Origin: Candidatus Borrarchaeum weybense
GTDB taxonomy: Archaea; Asgardarchaeota; Sifarchaeia; Borrarchaeales; Borrarchaeaceae
Length of the DNA stretch: 64,000 nucleotides
Assembly: GCA_019057385.1 (NCBI GenBank)
Contig: JAHQJS010000006.1
Coordinates: 248,001 to 312,000 of the forward strand
Reading direction: 5' to 3'
The translations under genes were made by a program, and so were the position numbers. Below the pieces are notes generated by a model. That model was not told where the DNA came from and searched no databases. It saw only the letters and a list, made by a program, of their open reading frames with translations. Shown piece by piece: positions 8,810-19,101 of this stretch (positions are counted from its first letter, which is position 1; the number at the start of each line of letters is the position of its first letter).

Positions 8810-11233
8810 TCATTTTTTTTGGTTTTTGGCATTTGAGATAAGAAGCTTAAATTTTGGAAGTATCAAGACCACAGAAAGATAGAATAGCACACCAACTAAA
8901 CAAAGAATTGAAATTGGATATCCAATAGGAACGTTCTCTTCAAATCTTAATGTTATTAGATGCTCGCCTTCTGGCAATTCTAGAGTAATAATACCAAATT
9001 TGTTTTCTTTGATATTAATCTCTGTGGAATCTAAGTCTGCCTTCCAATTAGGGAAGATCCCATACTTCACAAGAAGTATTCCACCATCTGAAGATTGAGC
9101 GTTAATAATTAAAGCTGTTGGGTTTATTGATACGAATTCTGCAGTACCTATACTATTCGGAAATAAAGTATCAGCGTCGTCAACGATTTCGACCATTGGC
9201 CTGAAATATGGATTTTGCAGGATACTTATATTGGAGTTCTCGTAGAACCTGATTTTTTGCCATCCATTAAGTAGCCATTCTGCATCATTTTTTTGCCTTA
9301 CAATCAAATACTTTAAACTTAAGTATCCAAGTTCTTTAGTCAATGATGGGTTCAAACTAACACTGTTTTCCAAAGATCTTGAGGCTGTCCACCACTGGGG
9401 TCCTTCTACCTCATAAAATTCAGTTTTTGTTATTGATTCGCCCCTGCCTCGCCCGTATAGATCACTGATGCGATAAAGACCAGTGTCGCTGGACTTAATC
9501 CACTGTAAAGCATTCAAATAATCCTCATCTTGGGGAAAGTACTCCCATTTATAGGCGCCTGTATATGGCCACATATCCACTAGAATTAAAAGGACGGTAA
9601 TTACAAGAATCCAGTGGCTTAAACGAAACTTGAAATTCCTTTTAATCTCAAACGCTTTTGCTTTCTCATAGAAAGTACTTACAACTATGCCTGTCAAATA
9701 AGCGATGGAAATTGAAGCGGGTAACAGAAATCGCCATGGCCACTTAAAGAACGAAATTAATGGAACATAATAATAAATAAAAACGCTAGGATAATCTGCT
9801 AGAATAAGAGAAATAACAAGAAGCGCCATAAAAAACTTTGTTTCATTATTTTTAGAGTTCTTATCCTTTGGCTTTATGAAAAACGCAAGTAAAGCAAGTC
9901 CCAAAGAGACTGTACCTATATAGAATGGCATTTCGCCCGCTATACCGATTTTCGACCCTCTCATCCGCCACCAAAGCTCTCTCGTGTAAAGCTGTGGTAG
10001 ACTGACAAAATGCGAAGCAGGATAACCTCCAGTCGATAAAGCGACTTCGTTACTCCATAGAATCGTGGACGTCTGTGTATACGCAGGTATAAGCCACCAT
10101 GCTGTTAATCCTAGCCCTACTCCAATGGGTACGAAATACATAGCAACCATCAAAAATGCTCTATTTACAGTAAGTTGATGGGAGATAAGTTCATCTAGAA
10201 GCGAATAGATTAAATACATAGTGATAATGTAGACAGAGATATACGCTGTCGGTAAATGCGTCAAGATCAATCCTGCGAGGAAAATACCTGAGAATATTGC
10301 TTTTACTAAACGCCTATTCGAATCTGTTTTAAGAGATTCTCTTGAAAGGACGAAAATAAGAGGCACATACATGTAACCCATTAATTCCGTAAAGGTACCT
10401 CTATAAAATGCTGTAGTAAGATGGAGTCCAATGAAAGTAAAGGATATCGCGGAGATACTTGCTACAATGCTATCCTTTGAAATTTTTTTGGTCATATAAT
10501 AAACAGAAAGAGCGCAAAGGATGAACGAAGTAACAATTGCACCCTTTAGAGCTTGAAAGGTGTTTAAAAACCATGAAAAAGGGAATGTAAAATAATAACC
10601 AAGAAAATGATAGAAGCGAAACAATGCCAGACCGCCAATTCCGTTCCAAGGATCGAAAGGGGAATATATTATGCCTTCTCTCCAGTATCGGAACATAACC
10701 CATACATTGCTTACATGATAGGTAAGGTCATGACTCTCTGGAAACCCTGGCTTTGTTAAAAAAGTATGAGTTGGAAGAATAGCTAAAACGACAAGAATAA
10801 CGATAATTATAACTTCTTTTCTTCTTCGCGAATTTTCCAAATAGGACTGAAATGGAAATAATGGAAATGTATACAATAACGAAACGAATATTGTTACAAC
10901 ACAAACGATACCCAAGAGAATATAACTTGGAGGGGTATATGGGGCGCCATAGGTTGTAAGAAGAAATATTGTTAAAAAGACAGCCATTAGAGTAGCGAAG
11001 AACAAGAAAGGACGCTCTAATAACTTCTCAGAGTTCCGATAAAGAAAAAACCCCATAAAAAGAGCAAGTACTCCTAAAACAAACGCCTGAAGTATATAGA
11101 TCGTTCCATCCAAAGGAGAAAAGGAAAATTTCATAAGCAAAGCGAGAAGTACGCCCATGACTAAAAATACAGGATAATAAATAAACTGCTTCATCAAATC
11201 AAATAAACGAGTTTTTTTTATATTTGACGTCAT
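8810..11233 (-). CDS. Large multi-TM GT-C-like membrane protein (6-PTP-synthase-related / YfhO-like)
   Basis: More than 10 hydrophobic segments, C-terminal ectodomain. Confidence 0.6.
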   Translation of the reverse strand: MTSNIKKTRLFDLMKQFIYYPVFLVMGVLLALLMKFSFSPLDGTIYILQAFVLGVLALFMGFFLYRNSEKLLERPFLFFATLMAVFLTIFLLTTYGAPYTPPSYILLGIVCVVTIFVSLLYTFPLFPFQSYLENSRRRKEVIIIVILVVLAILPTHTFLTKPGFPESHDLTYHVSNVWVMFRYWREGIIYSPFDPWNGIGGLALFRFYHFLGYYFTFPFSWFLNTFQALKGAIVTSFILCALSVYYMTKKISKDSIVASISAISFTFIGLHLTTAFYRGTFTELMGYMYVPLIFVLSRESLKTDSNRRLVKAIFSGIFLAGLILTHLPTAYISVYIITMYLIYSLLDELISHQLTVNRAFLMVAMYFVPIGVGLGLTAWWLIPAYTQTSTILWSNEVALSTGGYPASHFVSLPQLYTRELWWRMRGSKIGIAGEMPFYIGTVSLGLALLAFFIKPKDKNSKNNETKFFMALLVISLILADYPSVFIYYYVPLISFFKWPWRFLLPASISIAYLTGIVVSTFYEKAKAFEIKRNFKFRLSHWILVITVLLILVDMWPYTGAYKWEYFPQDEDYLNALQWIKSSDTGLYRISDLYGRGRGESITKTEFYEVEGPQWWTASRSLENSVSLNPSLTKELGYLSLKYLIVRQKNDAEWLLNGWQKIRFYENSNISILQNPYFRPMVEIVDDADTLFPNSIGTAEFVSINPTALIINAQSSDGGILLVKYGIFPNWKADLDSTEINIKENKFGIITLELPEGEHLITLRFEENVPIGYPISILCLVGVLFYLSVVLILPKFKLLISNAKNQKK

Positions 11234-11408
11234 CTTTTTGATGTTTCCCCTAAATTCTAAGGATATAGAACCGGTCTAAACCTGTCCACTCATCAGCGTA
11301 ACTATAAGCGATCATCCTCAAAATTTGAGCTCACCCTTGCCAGTTAACTTCATCTGATTTTGGGGTTTGCAGATATTGCATTTATCTAAAATTCAGAAAT
11401 TACTGAAA

Positions 11409-11702
11409 TCAAACAATAGTAACTTTTCCACCAATGGATTCACCTGGCAAGCCATGTTCAAATCTTGCCCTAACCACACCATTTCTTCCATGGGGGCGTA
11501 AAATTTTTCCTTTTAGACGTTTACCTGCAGGAGAAAGCCAAACTACTGTTTTTCCTATCAATTGAGCAGCTTCTTTATCAGAATCGTATTTTTGAAATTT
11601 CAATAACATATGCTTATTGATTTGCCTATTGCCGCCTCTTCTGTATCCTGTGATGAGACCTTCAAGACCTTTGACAATGCTTTCCGTCATTCTGTTCACC
11701 AT
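11409..11702 (-). CDS. rpl35ae: 50S ribosomal protein eL33 (L35Ae)
   Basis: GLITGYRRGGNRQ...GKTVVWLSPAGKRLKGKILRPHGRNGVVRARFEHGLPGESIGGKVTIV. Confidence 0.9.
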   Translation of the reverse strand: MVNRMTESIVKGLEGLITGYRRGGNRQINKHMLLKFQKYDSDKEAAQLIGKTVVWLSPAGKRLKGKILRPHGRNGVVRARFEHGLPGESIGGKVTIV

Positions 11703-11815
11703 TTTGTTGCCTTTCCATATATTTTATGATTTGTTTAAAAAGACTTCTATTAAGAACTACGAATTAAGAATTAAAGTCTTCAATCACTTAATAAGAAGGA
11801 AAAAAAAACAAGTAA

Positions 11816-12490
11816 CTAGCCGTTTATGAATTGTTCTGCGATCTTACGCCTCACACCATAAAAAATTTTCAAAATTTCTTTTTTTACAAGTCCAGCTAAA
11901 GGCTTATTCAGACGAGTGAAGAGCTCAATGCGAGACATTTTATGTTCATTTGCAATTTCATAAATAGATTTGTTTCCATTGCATGATTCAAGAAGTGCCC
12001 ATTCTTCTCGTGATAATTTTGCTAGTTTCTTGGTATTAACCTCTTGAGTGATCGGAATGCGACAAATCGGTCTGAAAGTTTCTCTTAATGTCTTCTCGAA
12101 ACACAACATCAAAAAATTTTCAATTTTTTCAAAATCCGAAATATCTCCAGACCAATCGTCAAGAACTTGACTGTACTTGATTGAAATTAACTTAGCTGCG
12201 GTAGAAATATCTTCTTCTAATAGAATTGGTGAAGTAAGCACATCCGAGAGAGCAACAACTATGAAATTATGATTTTCTCCCCACTCAAAGACAAATTTTG
12301 TATCACCAGAATCAATCTGTTCAAGTTGGCCATTACCTGAGGAAACCACTTCAGAAATGAGAGAACTAATCCCACTCAACGCCCCACTAACTAAATCTTG
12401 ATCTACACCGTTCATGTATTCTTTACATAAAGAACATGAGTAAATTGTCCTTCCGTCCTTATAGATTATGTAAATCGAATATAGTCCCAT
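11816..12490 (-). CDS. Longin/roadblock-fold-like N-terminal domain plus C-terminal winged-helix-like region
   Basis: MGLYSIYIIYKDGRTIYSCSLCKEY...DLVSGALSGISSLISEVVSSGNGQLEQIDSGDTKFVFEWGENHNFIVVALSD pattern; C-term LSREEWALLESCNGNKSIYEIANEHKMSRIELFTRL. Confidence 0.6.
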   Translation of the reverse strand: MGLYSIYIIYKDGRTIYSCSLCKEYMNGVDQDLVSGALSGISSLISEVVSSGNGQLEQIDSGDTKFVFEWGENHNFIVVALSDVLTSPILLEEDISTAAKLISIKYSQVLDDWSGDISDFEKIENFLMLCFEKTLRETFRPICRIPITQEVNTKKLAKLSREEWALLESCNGNKSIYEIANEHKMSRIELFTRLNKPLAGLVKKEILKIFYGVRRKIAEQFING

Positions 12491-12499
12491 TATAAGACC

Positions 12500-13009
12500 T
12501 CAGCGCATTTTTTCAAGAATCCGAAGTTCATATTCACAAAATTCTTCATTTAATGCTCTACAGTGAGTTTCAACGCAATTAACGCGCCATCCCTGGGTAT
12601 CAATTAACTCTTCATAAACTAGAGAAAAAACCTCTTCAACGATACCTGCAACAAAATCACAGAGAACCCCTTCTCCCTTCTCAGAAGCTAGTGTATCACA
12701 AATGACGCACTGGAAATCGCGTATTTTAAATAGTCCCTTATTTCCAGATATCTTTGGAGAACTTTCAAAAATTTTTTTCCATAAAACTTTGATTAGATTC
12801 TTTATTGTACCATCTTTTAACGGTGCTTTGAGTTTCATGAGTTCCTTGGGAAACACACTGTATAAAATTTCCTCTCCGAAATTCTTTCCCCTTAATTTTA
12901 ATTCCCTGCGAACATCTATGAAAGATTCGTTATACCTATAGAGATGTTTAATAAATAAACCATACATGATAGGTAAAATACGCCGGTTCATCTCAGACAG
13001 AAGCTTCAC
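12500..13009 (-). CDS. V4R/Bet3(TRAPP)-superfamily-like protein
   Basis: RGKNFGEEILYSVFPKEL... and C-terminal VETHCRALNEEFCEYEL resembling V4R ExxCxAxxxxxC signature. Confidence 0.6.
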   Translation of the reverse strand: MKLLSEMNRRILPIMYGLFIKHLYRYNESFIDVRRELKLRGKNFGEEILYSVFPKELMKLKAPLKDGTIKNLIKVLWKKIFESSPKISGNKGLFKIRDFQCVICDTLASEKGEGVLCDFVAGIVEEVFSLVYEELIDTQGWRVNCVETHCRALNEEFCEYELRILEKMR

Positions 13010-13544
13010 CTCTTGCTAGAATGAATTTGCAATAGGGTGTCCCATCTTTTGCCCAGCATTCCGATTCATGGCATGTAATGCCCGAAGAGGAAAAACGCCC
13101 TTTTGCTCCAATATCTTCAAGTGCGAATTCGATGATTGTTTCAATAAAGCCCGCGATAGCTTCAGAAAATGGAAAATGGACAGGTTCAGATATATTCCGA
13201 CATAATTCACTTGATTTGGAAATAATAACTAGCTGATTCGAATCCTTATCCCATTTACACTTATCAGGTTTTTTTAAAAAAACAATTTTCCATATTTCTT
13301 CAATATAGTGTTCTAATTTCTGTTCAATGAGGTTTGGATCTAAAATTTTTGAAAGAAGTGGATAAAAAACTTCGCCAAGTTGCCTGCCAAATTCATGCAG
13401 ATGGTTTGTGATTCGTTCAATATCATATTGAGTTCGCCATACTATGGAATTAACAATAGTTGTGTATAAGCCACCAACTAATGTTGTATTTATCTTATTT
13501 TTGAGATCTTTCTGAGCTCGGCTCTCAGTATGAATTTTAACCAT
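12993..13544 (-). CDS. V4R/Bet3(TRAPP)-superfamily-like protein
   Basis: FGRQLGEVFYPLL... and C-terminal HESECWAKDGTPYCKFILARG, a clear V4R-type signature; overlaps next gene by 17 nt. Confidence 0.7.
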   Translation of the reverse strand: MVKIHTESRAQKDLKNKINTTLVGGLYTTIVNSIVWRTQYDIERITNHLHEFGRQLGEVFYPLLSKILDPNLIEQKLEHYIEEIWKIVFLKKPDKCKWDKDSNQLVIISKSSELCRNISEPVHFPFSEAIAGFIETIIEFALEDIGAKGRFSSSGITCHESECWAKDGTPYCKFILARGEASV

Positions 13545-13739
13545 ATATCATTTCAGCCCATTCGCTTTTTCAAAAATTTTTTGGCAATTAAACAATCGCA
13601 CACATGTTTATGAATTATCTGGTGAAAAAAACCGCAATTACAACTAATGAGTCATTTGGTACAAGAACGACCAAATTAACTTCACTTTTATGTGGTTGAG
13701 ATAAAAAGTGTAATATCCTCCAATTAAAGACAACAATCT

Positions 13740-14771
13740 TTAACATACCCTTGGTATTAATTCACCTACTGGCTTTTCTATAATTCTTTGCCCACCTACG
13801 TAGGTTTCCAATATCACATACCCTGGGTTGTCGACTTTAGCCTCACCAATGATTGCCGCATCTTCTCCATAGCGAGTTTTTTGTATATGTTCAAGAGTTT
13901 GTTCTGCTTTTTCAGACGCTACGCCAATAAGGGCAATACCTTCACAAGCTATGTCTAACGGATCTAATCCTAACATATCTGACGCCGCTAAGACTTCCGG
14001 CCGTCGAGGGATCTTTTCCTCCTCGATCCAGATGCTAACGTGTGATTTATGGGCAAAATCATTTAAAGCAGAAGAAATTCCTCCTCTTGTTGGATCCTTC
14101 ATGCATGTAACTCCCCCAATTGCAAGCGCACTTTGGATAACTTCATAGATAGGTGCACAATCGGATTTTAATTCTGTTTCAAACTCAATACCCTCTCGAA
14201 ATGACATTAATGCAATACCATGATCCCCGATTGTTCCAGTAGCTATTATCTTATCGCCAGGTTTTAAATTTGAATCCGTTATTACACTTCCTTTAGGCAC
14301 AATGCCAATTCCTGTTGTAGTAACTGTAATTTTGTCTATAGATCCTTTTGGCATGACTTTGGTATCTCCCGTGATTATCGCTACGTCGACTTCTCTCGCT
14401 GTTTCATCCATGGATTGTAGTATTTTTTTTAAATCAGAAACTGGAAATCCTTCTTCAATGATTAAAGCACTAGCTATTGCGATAGGTCTAGCTCCCATTA
14501 CAGCAACATCATTGATTGTGCCAGCTGTCGCTAATCTTCCAATATCTCCGCCTGGAAAAAATATTGGGTCTACTGTATGTCCGTCTGTGCTAACAACAAT
14601 TTCAATATCACAATCCTTCAAAGAAATCGTAGCTCCATCGTCCAAAGAATCTAATCCGATGCTTTCATTTGAAACAGTGCGTTTAGAAAAGGATTTTAAC
14701 ACGAGATCGGATAATAACTCATCCATAATGCTGCCACCAGCACCATGAGCTAACTTTATTACATTAGTCAT
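13740..14771 (-). CDS. hypE: Hydrogenase maturation factor HypE
   Basis: LAHGAGGSIMDELL, DGHTVDPIFFPGGDIGRLATAGTINDVAVMGA, DPTRGGISSALND; C-terminal PRVC. Confidence 0.92.
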   Translation of the reverse strand: MTNVIKLAHGAGGSIMDELLSDLVLKSFSKRTVSNESIGLDSLDDGATISLKDCDIEIVVSTDGHTVDPIFFPGGDIGRLATAGTINDVAVMGARPIAIASALIIEEGFPVSDLKKILQSMDETAREVDVAIITGDTKVMPKGSIDKITVTTTGIGIVPKGSVITDSNLKPGDKIIATGTIGDHGIALMSFREGIEFETELKSDCAPIYEVIQSALAIGGVTCMKDPTRGGISSALNDFAHKSHVSIWIEEEKIPRRPEVLAASDMLGLDPLDIACEGIALIGVASEKAEQTLEHIQKTRYGEDAAIIGEAKVDNPGYVILETYVGGQRIIEKPVGELIPRVC

Positions 14772-15070
14772 CTCTCTCGCCCCTTGAGTTGATCGGACCG
14801 GTGATGGATATTTGAATTCATATCTATGTCAATCTAAATTTTAACGATTTTTAAATCCATTTGTTTAGACATTGTGATCTTAAAGTAGAGCCTAAATTAT
14901 TTTCCTGTTAGCATGGATTTACCCAAGAGCTAAATTAAATTTAAAAGTAATATCTTTTTTTCTAAGAACTGTCTTATCTGCAGAATCGTTCATTTTAAGA
15001 CATCAAGAAAAAATTTAAAAAGCAATAAGACTCCTGAAAACTACAACTAAAAGAAACATTAGGTGTAATT

Positions 15071-15454
15071 ATGCCGATTCAACAAGGACGTTCAAAACGT
15101 AAAGCAACTGGTGCAAAGTTAAGATCGTTTAGAAAAAAGAAAAAGTATGAAATTGGAAGAGAACCTGTGGAAACAAAAGTGGGCGAGGAAAAGAAAAAGA
15201 AAGTACGAGTCCGCGGGGGAAACTTCAAAATTAAACTTCAAGCTGTACGTTATGTTAACGTAACCGATAGAGGAGTGACAAAGAAAGTTCGTGTACTTGG
15301 TGTTGAAGAAAATCCTGCTAATTTGGATTTCACACGCAGGCAAATTATTACAAAAGGAACCATAATACAGACAGATATTGGGTTGGCAAGAGTAACAAGT
15401 AGACCTGGTCAAGACGGAATAATTAATGCTGTCACGGTTGAAGTTGTAGATTAA
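15071..15454 (+). CDS. rps8e: 30S ribosomal protein eS8
   Basis: QQGRSKRKATGAKLRSFRKKKKYEIGREPVETKVGEEKKKKVRVRGGNFK. Confidence 0.93.
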   Translation: MPIQQGRSKRKATGAKLRSFRKKKKYEIGREPVETKVGEEKKKKVRVRGGNFKIKLQAVRYVNVTDRGVTKKVRVLGVEENPANLDFTRRQIITKGTIIQTDIGLARVTSRPGQDGIINAVTVEVVD

Positions 15455-15567
15455 GTCGTGAAAATCGCTATTATTCAATTCTTAGAACATTATCGTCCTG
15501 TTTGGAATTATTTTGATTTCTTCTTTTTCAATAAATTTCCAAAATTATCCGTACACTGGGAAAGATC

Positions 15568-15942
15568 ATGATACCAAGAAGGAGCCTCTTAGGCCTTTCA
15601 AGTGTTGGTTTTGGTTTTATATTATTAGGTATAGGTCTCATTATCCTCGGAATGATACTTTCTAGTTCTGGAACAGGTCAATCAGGTCAGATACAGGGCG
15701 GAGGAATTATATTGATTGGTCCAGTTCCTATCATTTTTGGAACCAACACGGCTATGCTTCTGCCGTTAATTATCATAGCAATAATTTTTATGATCCTTAT
15801 GCTCGCACTTCCGTTTATTTTTCAAAAATTATGGATTCCAGAATTGCCTAAAGATCTGTATAAAACCTGTCCTGTTTGTGGTCAAATTATCCCTAAAAAT
15901 GCACGATTCTGTCATCAATGTGGTAATCAGGTGAAAGATTAA
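15568..15942 (+). CDS. DUF131/TIGR00304-like membrane protein with C-terminal zinc ribbon
   Basis: GGGIILIGPVPIIFG motif plus CPVCGQIIPKNARFCHQCG. Confidence 0.75.
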   Translation: MIPRRSLLGLSSVGFGFILLGIGLIILGMILSSSGTGQSGQIQGGGIILIGPVPIIFGTNTAMLLPLIIIAIIFMILMLALPFIFQKLWIPELPKDLYKTCPVCGQIIPKNARFCHQCGNQVKD

Positions 15943-16009
15943 GGGCGAAAAATCAAAAAAAAGAGGGAAACTACATATAGCGACACAGCACATTATCTGA
16001 GGCCACAAA

Positions 16010-17800
16010 TTAAGACTCAGAATAAGATCTAACTTCAGGTTCAGGTTCAGGTTCAGGTTCAGGTTCAGGTTCATAATCAGGGAATAATAATTTAATGAAC
16101 GGAGTTAATTGAGTTATAGGCTTCTCTTGGCACTTACGTATTAAATCTTCGGCTTCTTCTTGATTAAGTTCGATTACCATGATATTATTCCCAGCAGACT
16201 CACGTACTTGCATATATTTATTGCCTTTAGTCCCAGATGGAGTTATAAGGCAACCTTTAGTAATAACCCCATTTTTAATGGCGTCATGTAACCGCCGTAT
16301 TGCATAATAAGCTGCAACACCACCGGGTTTATCAAATGACTTGACAGAAGGCACTTCTACACCTATGAGCATGTAAGGTCCTCGCTTAATAGTACCGCCT
16401 AGTTTTTGCTTCTTTTTATCTATAATAAATTCAAAATCTAGGTCCAAAGAGATCTCATTAAGTTTTCCTAAATTCCGCGCTATTGCTTGTACTGAGCATA
16501 ATGCACCGCCTACAATACTACCTGGATTGACATCAATTGCAAGAATTTCTGCAAGTTCAACGCTTGGAGTGACTTCTTTGCCAACTTCTTGAGTTACAGC
16601 CATAGTTGTTTCAGCTGTTGCTACTTCTACTTGCGCAGGTGGAATAACTCCTACTGCCTCTGGCAGTGTCAAATCAGGTTCTATATAAGAATCTGTTTTC
16701 TCATCGATTGCCTTTCGGATAAGCTTAATCGAGTCTCGTGGATTTCCTTTAGATCTGTGGTAAATCTTATCAAAGACAAATTCCGCTAATGGGAAGAATT
16801 TATCTTCAGGATCTGGTAAGTTATTAACGTCCCAGAAGTGGTTCATTGCTCGTACATAGAATTCCTTTATGTCCTCAACTTTAAAGGGATAAAGACGCAG
16901 GGTAGATTCCATCCTGGAACGCATAGCAGAGTCTGCCAATGACTCTATTTTGTCCCAAACTTCAAGAAGACATGATGCAATAATTACAACGTTCTGTAAC
17001 TCATTATAGAGACGTTTCATAGTTTCCCAGAGTCTTGTTTCAGAATCTTCACCAAACATTCTGAAGGGGATTTCAAGCTCGTCAAAATAAAGGATAATTG
17101 GTCTGTCCATATTTTCCACAAAAAGCTTGATCGCAGCTAAACATACATCATCGTCTTCGATAAGAGATTTTACTCCAATTTTATCCATTTCATCTTCTGA
17201 AATTGCCTCACCAAGAAGCCAAGCCTCAGCAATTTGTAATTCTTCTATTTGTCCTGTTTTTTTTCCCAGTCCAAACAGGATAATTGCTTTTAGTACATCT
17301 ACGTTTAGACCAGGATAAAACCGCATTGCAGTTCGCGCAACCTGCTCTGCAGAAACATAAGAGAAACCCCTTCTCATACTTTCAGTAGCACCAAAATCGG
17401 TGAGTATCTTCTCAGCGACTATCTTAAGGATTTCTATACCAACTTCGTCCATTAAAGCCGTGTAAACGTGTAAAAGGATACGTGTTGGAGAAGGGGGACT
17501 AGGAACGTAGACTGTAATATAATTCATGTCCTGCGGAGCAATATCCTTTGATTTCAGAACCCAGTAAAAATGTGTTTTGCCAGATCCAGCATTCCCTACA
17601 ATAGGCAGAAATCTTGCCGACTGATCTGACAACGTAAACCTTATTGCTCGCATGGCGCCTCTTTCAACTTCCATTCGAGGACCTGGAATGTCGACTACAT
17701 CCTCTATGTCTCCTCGGGAAACATAACGGTCAAAAGGTGTTGGAGTTGTTTTGATCACTTCAAAATACATTTCTTGCTCATCATCATCCATTATAATCAA
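16010..17800 (-). CDS. AAA/STAND-like P-loop ATPase with a C-terminal putative nuclease-fold domain and EP-repeat tail
   Basis: Walker A GNAGSGKTH, Walker B ILYFDELE; C-terminal region IGVEVPS...GVITKGCLITPSGTKG...IMVIEL; (EP)n tail. Confidence 0.7.
   Translation of the reverse strand: MIIMDDDEQEMYFEVIKTTPTPFDRYVSRGDIEDVVDIPGPRMEVERGAMRAIRFTLSDQSARFLPIVGNAGSGKTHFYWVLKSKDIAPQDMNYITVYVPSPPSPTRILLHVYTALMDEVGIEILKIVAEKILTDFGATESMRRGFSYVSAEQVARTAMRFYPGLNVDVLKAIILFGLGKKTGQIEELQIAEAWLLGEAISEDEMDKIGVKSLIEDDDVCLAAIKLFVENMDRPIILYFDELEIPFRMFGEDSETRLWETMKRLYNELQNVVIIASCLLEVWDKIESLADSAMRSRMESTLRLYPFKVEDIKEFYVRAMNHFWDVNNLPDPEDKFFPLAEFVFDKIYHRSKGNPRDSIKLIRKAIDEKTDSYIEPDLTLPEAVGVIPPAQVEVATAETTMAVTQEVGKEVTPSVELAEILAIDVNPGSIVGGALCSVQAIARNLGKLNEISLDLDFEFIIDKKKQKLGGTIKRGPYMLIGVEVPSVKSFDKPGGVAAYYAIRRLHDAIKNGVITKGCLITPSGTKGNKYMQVRESAGNNIMVIELNQEEAEDLIRKCQEKPITQLTPFIKLLFPDYEPEPEPEPEPEPEVRSYSES
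16034..16073. repeat. Hexanucleotide tandem repeat (TTCAGG)n, about 6.5 copies, encoding the EPEPEP tail
   Basis: Direct read of the sequence. Confidence 0.95.
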
Positions 17801-18041
17801 AACCCATCCAGTTATCTTATTTCATAATTAGAGAAATCTTATCTGACTCAAAATGTGCTCAGTATATTCATAAAGGTTCCGTCTTTTCTCGCTCTTATTT
17901 TTGAGGACAGCTTGAAAAAAGATATATTAGTTAGACTTGAAAATGTCTTTGTAACATCCTTATATGGCACATCAAGGAATTTTCTTCTTGAAGTATAAAA
18001 AGTCCTCTAAGAGATAAGATCTTATGTAGTAGATTCCATAG

Positions 18042-18971
18042 ATGTTATTGATCTTGAATAACAACTACACAGATCATATGAGAGATGCTCAAATGCGTAT
18101 AGGTATTATAACAAACCTTGAAAAGAGTTTTGAAGTTCAGGAATTAGTTAATTCATTGCAGAACAGACAAATTACACCTTTGATCTTTTCGTTTGATCAA
18201 CTTGCTGCAAATATTGGCTTTGAGAGAGACACTATTCAACTGAAGGACATAAATCTCTTGGATGAATTGGATGCACTAATCGTTAGAGGACCTCCTATGG
18301 GTACGTTAGAACAAATAACTGCTAAATTGGATATTTTATACAAATTAGAAGGTCTAGGAATTACGATTATCAATTCCCCTAAAGCAATTGAAGTGTCTGG
18401 GGATAAATTTCTTTCAGGAATTCGACTTGCAGAAGTTGGTTTACCAGTACCTAAAAGTATAGTAACTGAGACTCTAGATGCCGCACTCGATGGCTTCTCA
18501 AATTTGGGGGAAGACGTAATTGTAAAACCAATTATTGGGAGTAGAGGGCGAGGAGTTGTAAGAATAACAGATCGGGAAATTGCTTGGCGTATATTTGATA
18601 CGTTAATTCGCTCTAATCAAGTCATTTTCATGCAAGAATACCTTCCTCATGGATTACAAGATATTAGAACTCTTGTTGTTGGCAATACGGTAACTGCTGC
18701 AATGTATCGGTTATCTAATAACTGGAAATCTAATATAAGTGAAGGTGCTATACCAAAACCTTGCAAGATTGATGAATCATTGGAACAACTGAGTATAGAT
18801 GCTTCTAAAACTCTTGGGTGTGAACTGGCTGGAATCGATTTAGTTGAAGTAAAAAACACAAGATATGTTATAGAGGTAAATCCAAGTCCTGGATGGAAGG
18901 GATTACAAAGCGTTACCGAACATTCGATTGCTGATGCGATCATTAACAAAATATTAACAAAGATAGCGTGA
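18042..18971 (+). CDS. RimK/MptN-family ATP-grasp ligase (probable start MRIGIITN, inside the ORF)
   Basis: IVKPIIGSRGRGVVRI, MQEYLPHGLQDIRTLVVG, YVIEVNPSPGWKGLQ. Confidence 0.8.
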   Translation: MLLILNNNYTDHMRDAQMRIGIITNLEKSFEVQELVNSLQNRQITPLIFSFDQLAANIGFERDTIQLKDINLLDELDALIVRGPPMGTLEQITAKLDILYKLEGLGITIINSPKAIEVSGDKFLSGIRLAEVGLPVPKSIVTETLDAALDGFSNLGEDVIVKPIIGSRGRGVVRITDREIAWRIFDTLIRSNQVIFMQEYLPHGLQDIRTLVVGNTVTAAMYRLSNNWKSNISEGAIPKPCKIDESLEQLSIDASKTLGCELAGIDLVEVKNTRYVIEVNPSPGWKGLQSVTEHSIADAIINKILTKIA

Positions 18972-19101
18972 TTTAACTCAATCCTTGAAATAAATTGGGA
19001 GCAAAGGAGGAATTGGTAACATCATTTCTTGATATTGCTAGATTTTTTCCTCTTAAAATAATATGAATCTTCTAATGGTTTGTTAAAACTGATTAGAGAG
19101 T

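Noticed and set aside
14302-14748. 148-aa plus-strand ORF
   Set aside because: Antisense shadow of hypE.
16034-16073. Short tandem repeat as a possible CRISPR
   Set aside because: Period of 6 nt with no spacers; it is a coding microsatellite. No CRISPR array seen in the window.
15829-16074. ORF with NLNLNLNLNLNL repeat
   Set aside because: Alternate-frame translation of the TTCAGG repeat in the AAA ATPase gene.
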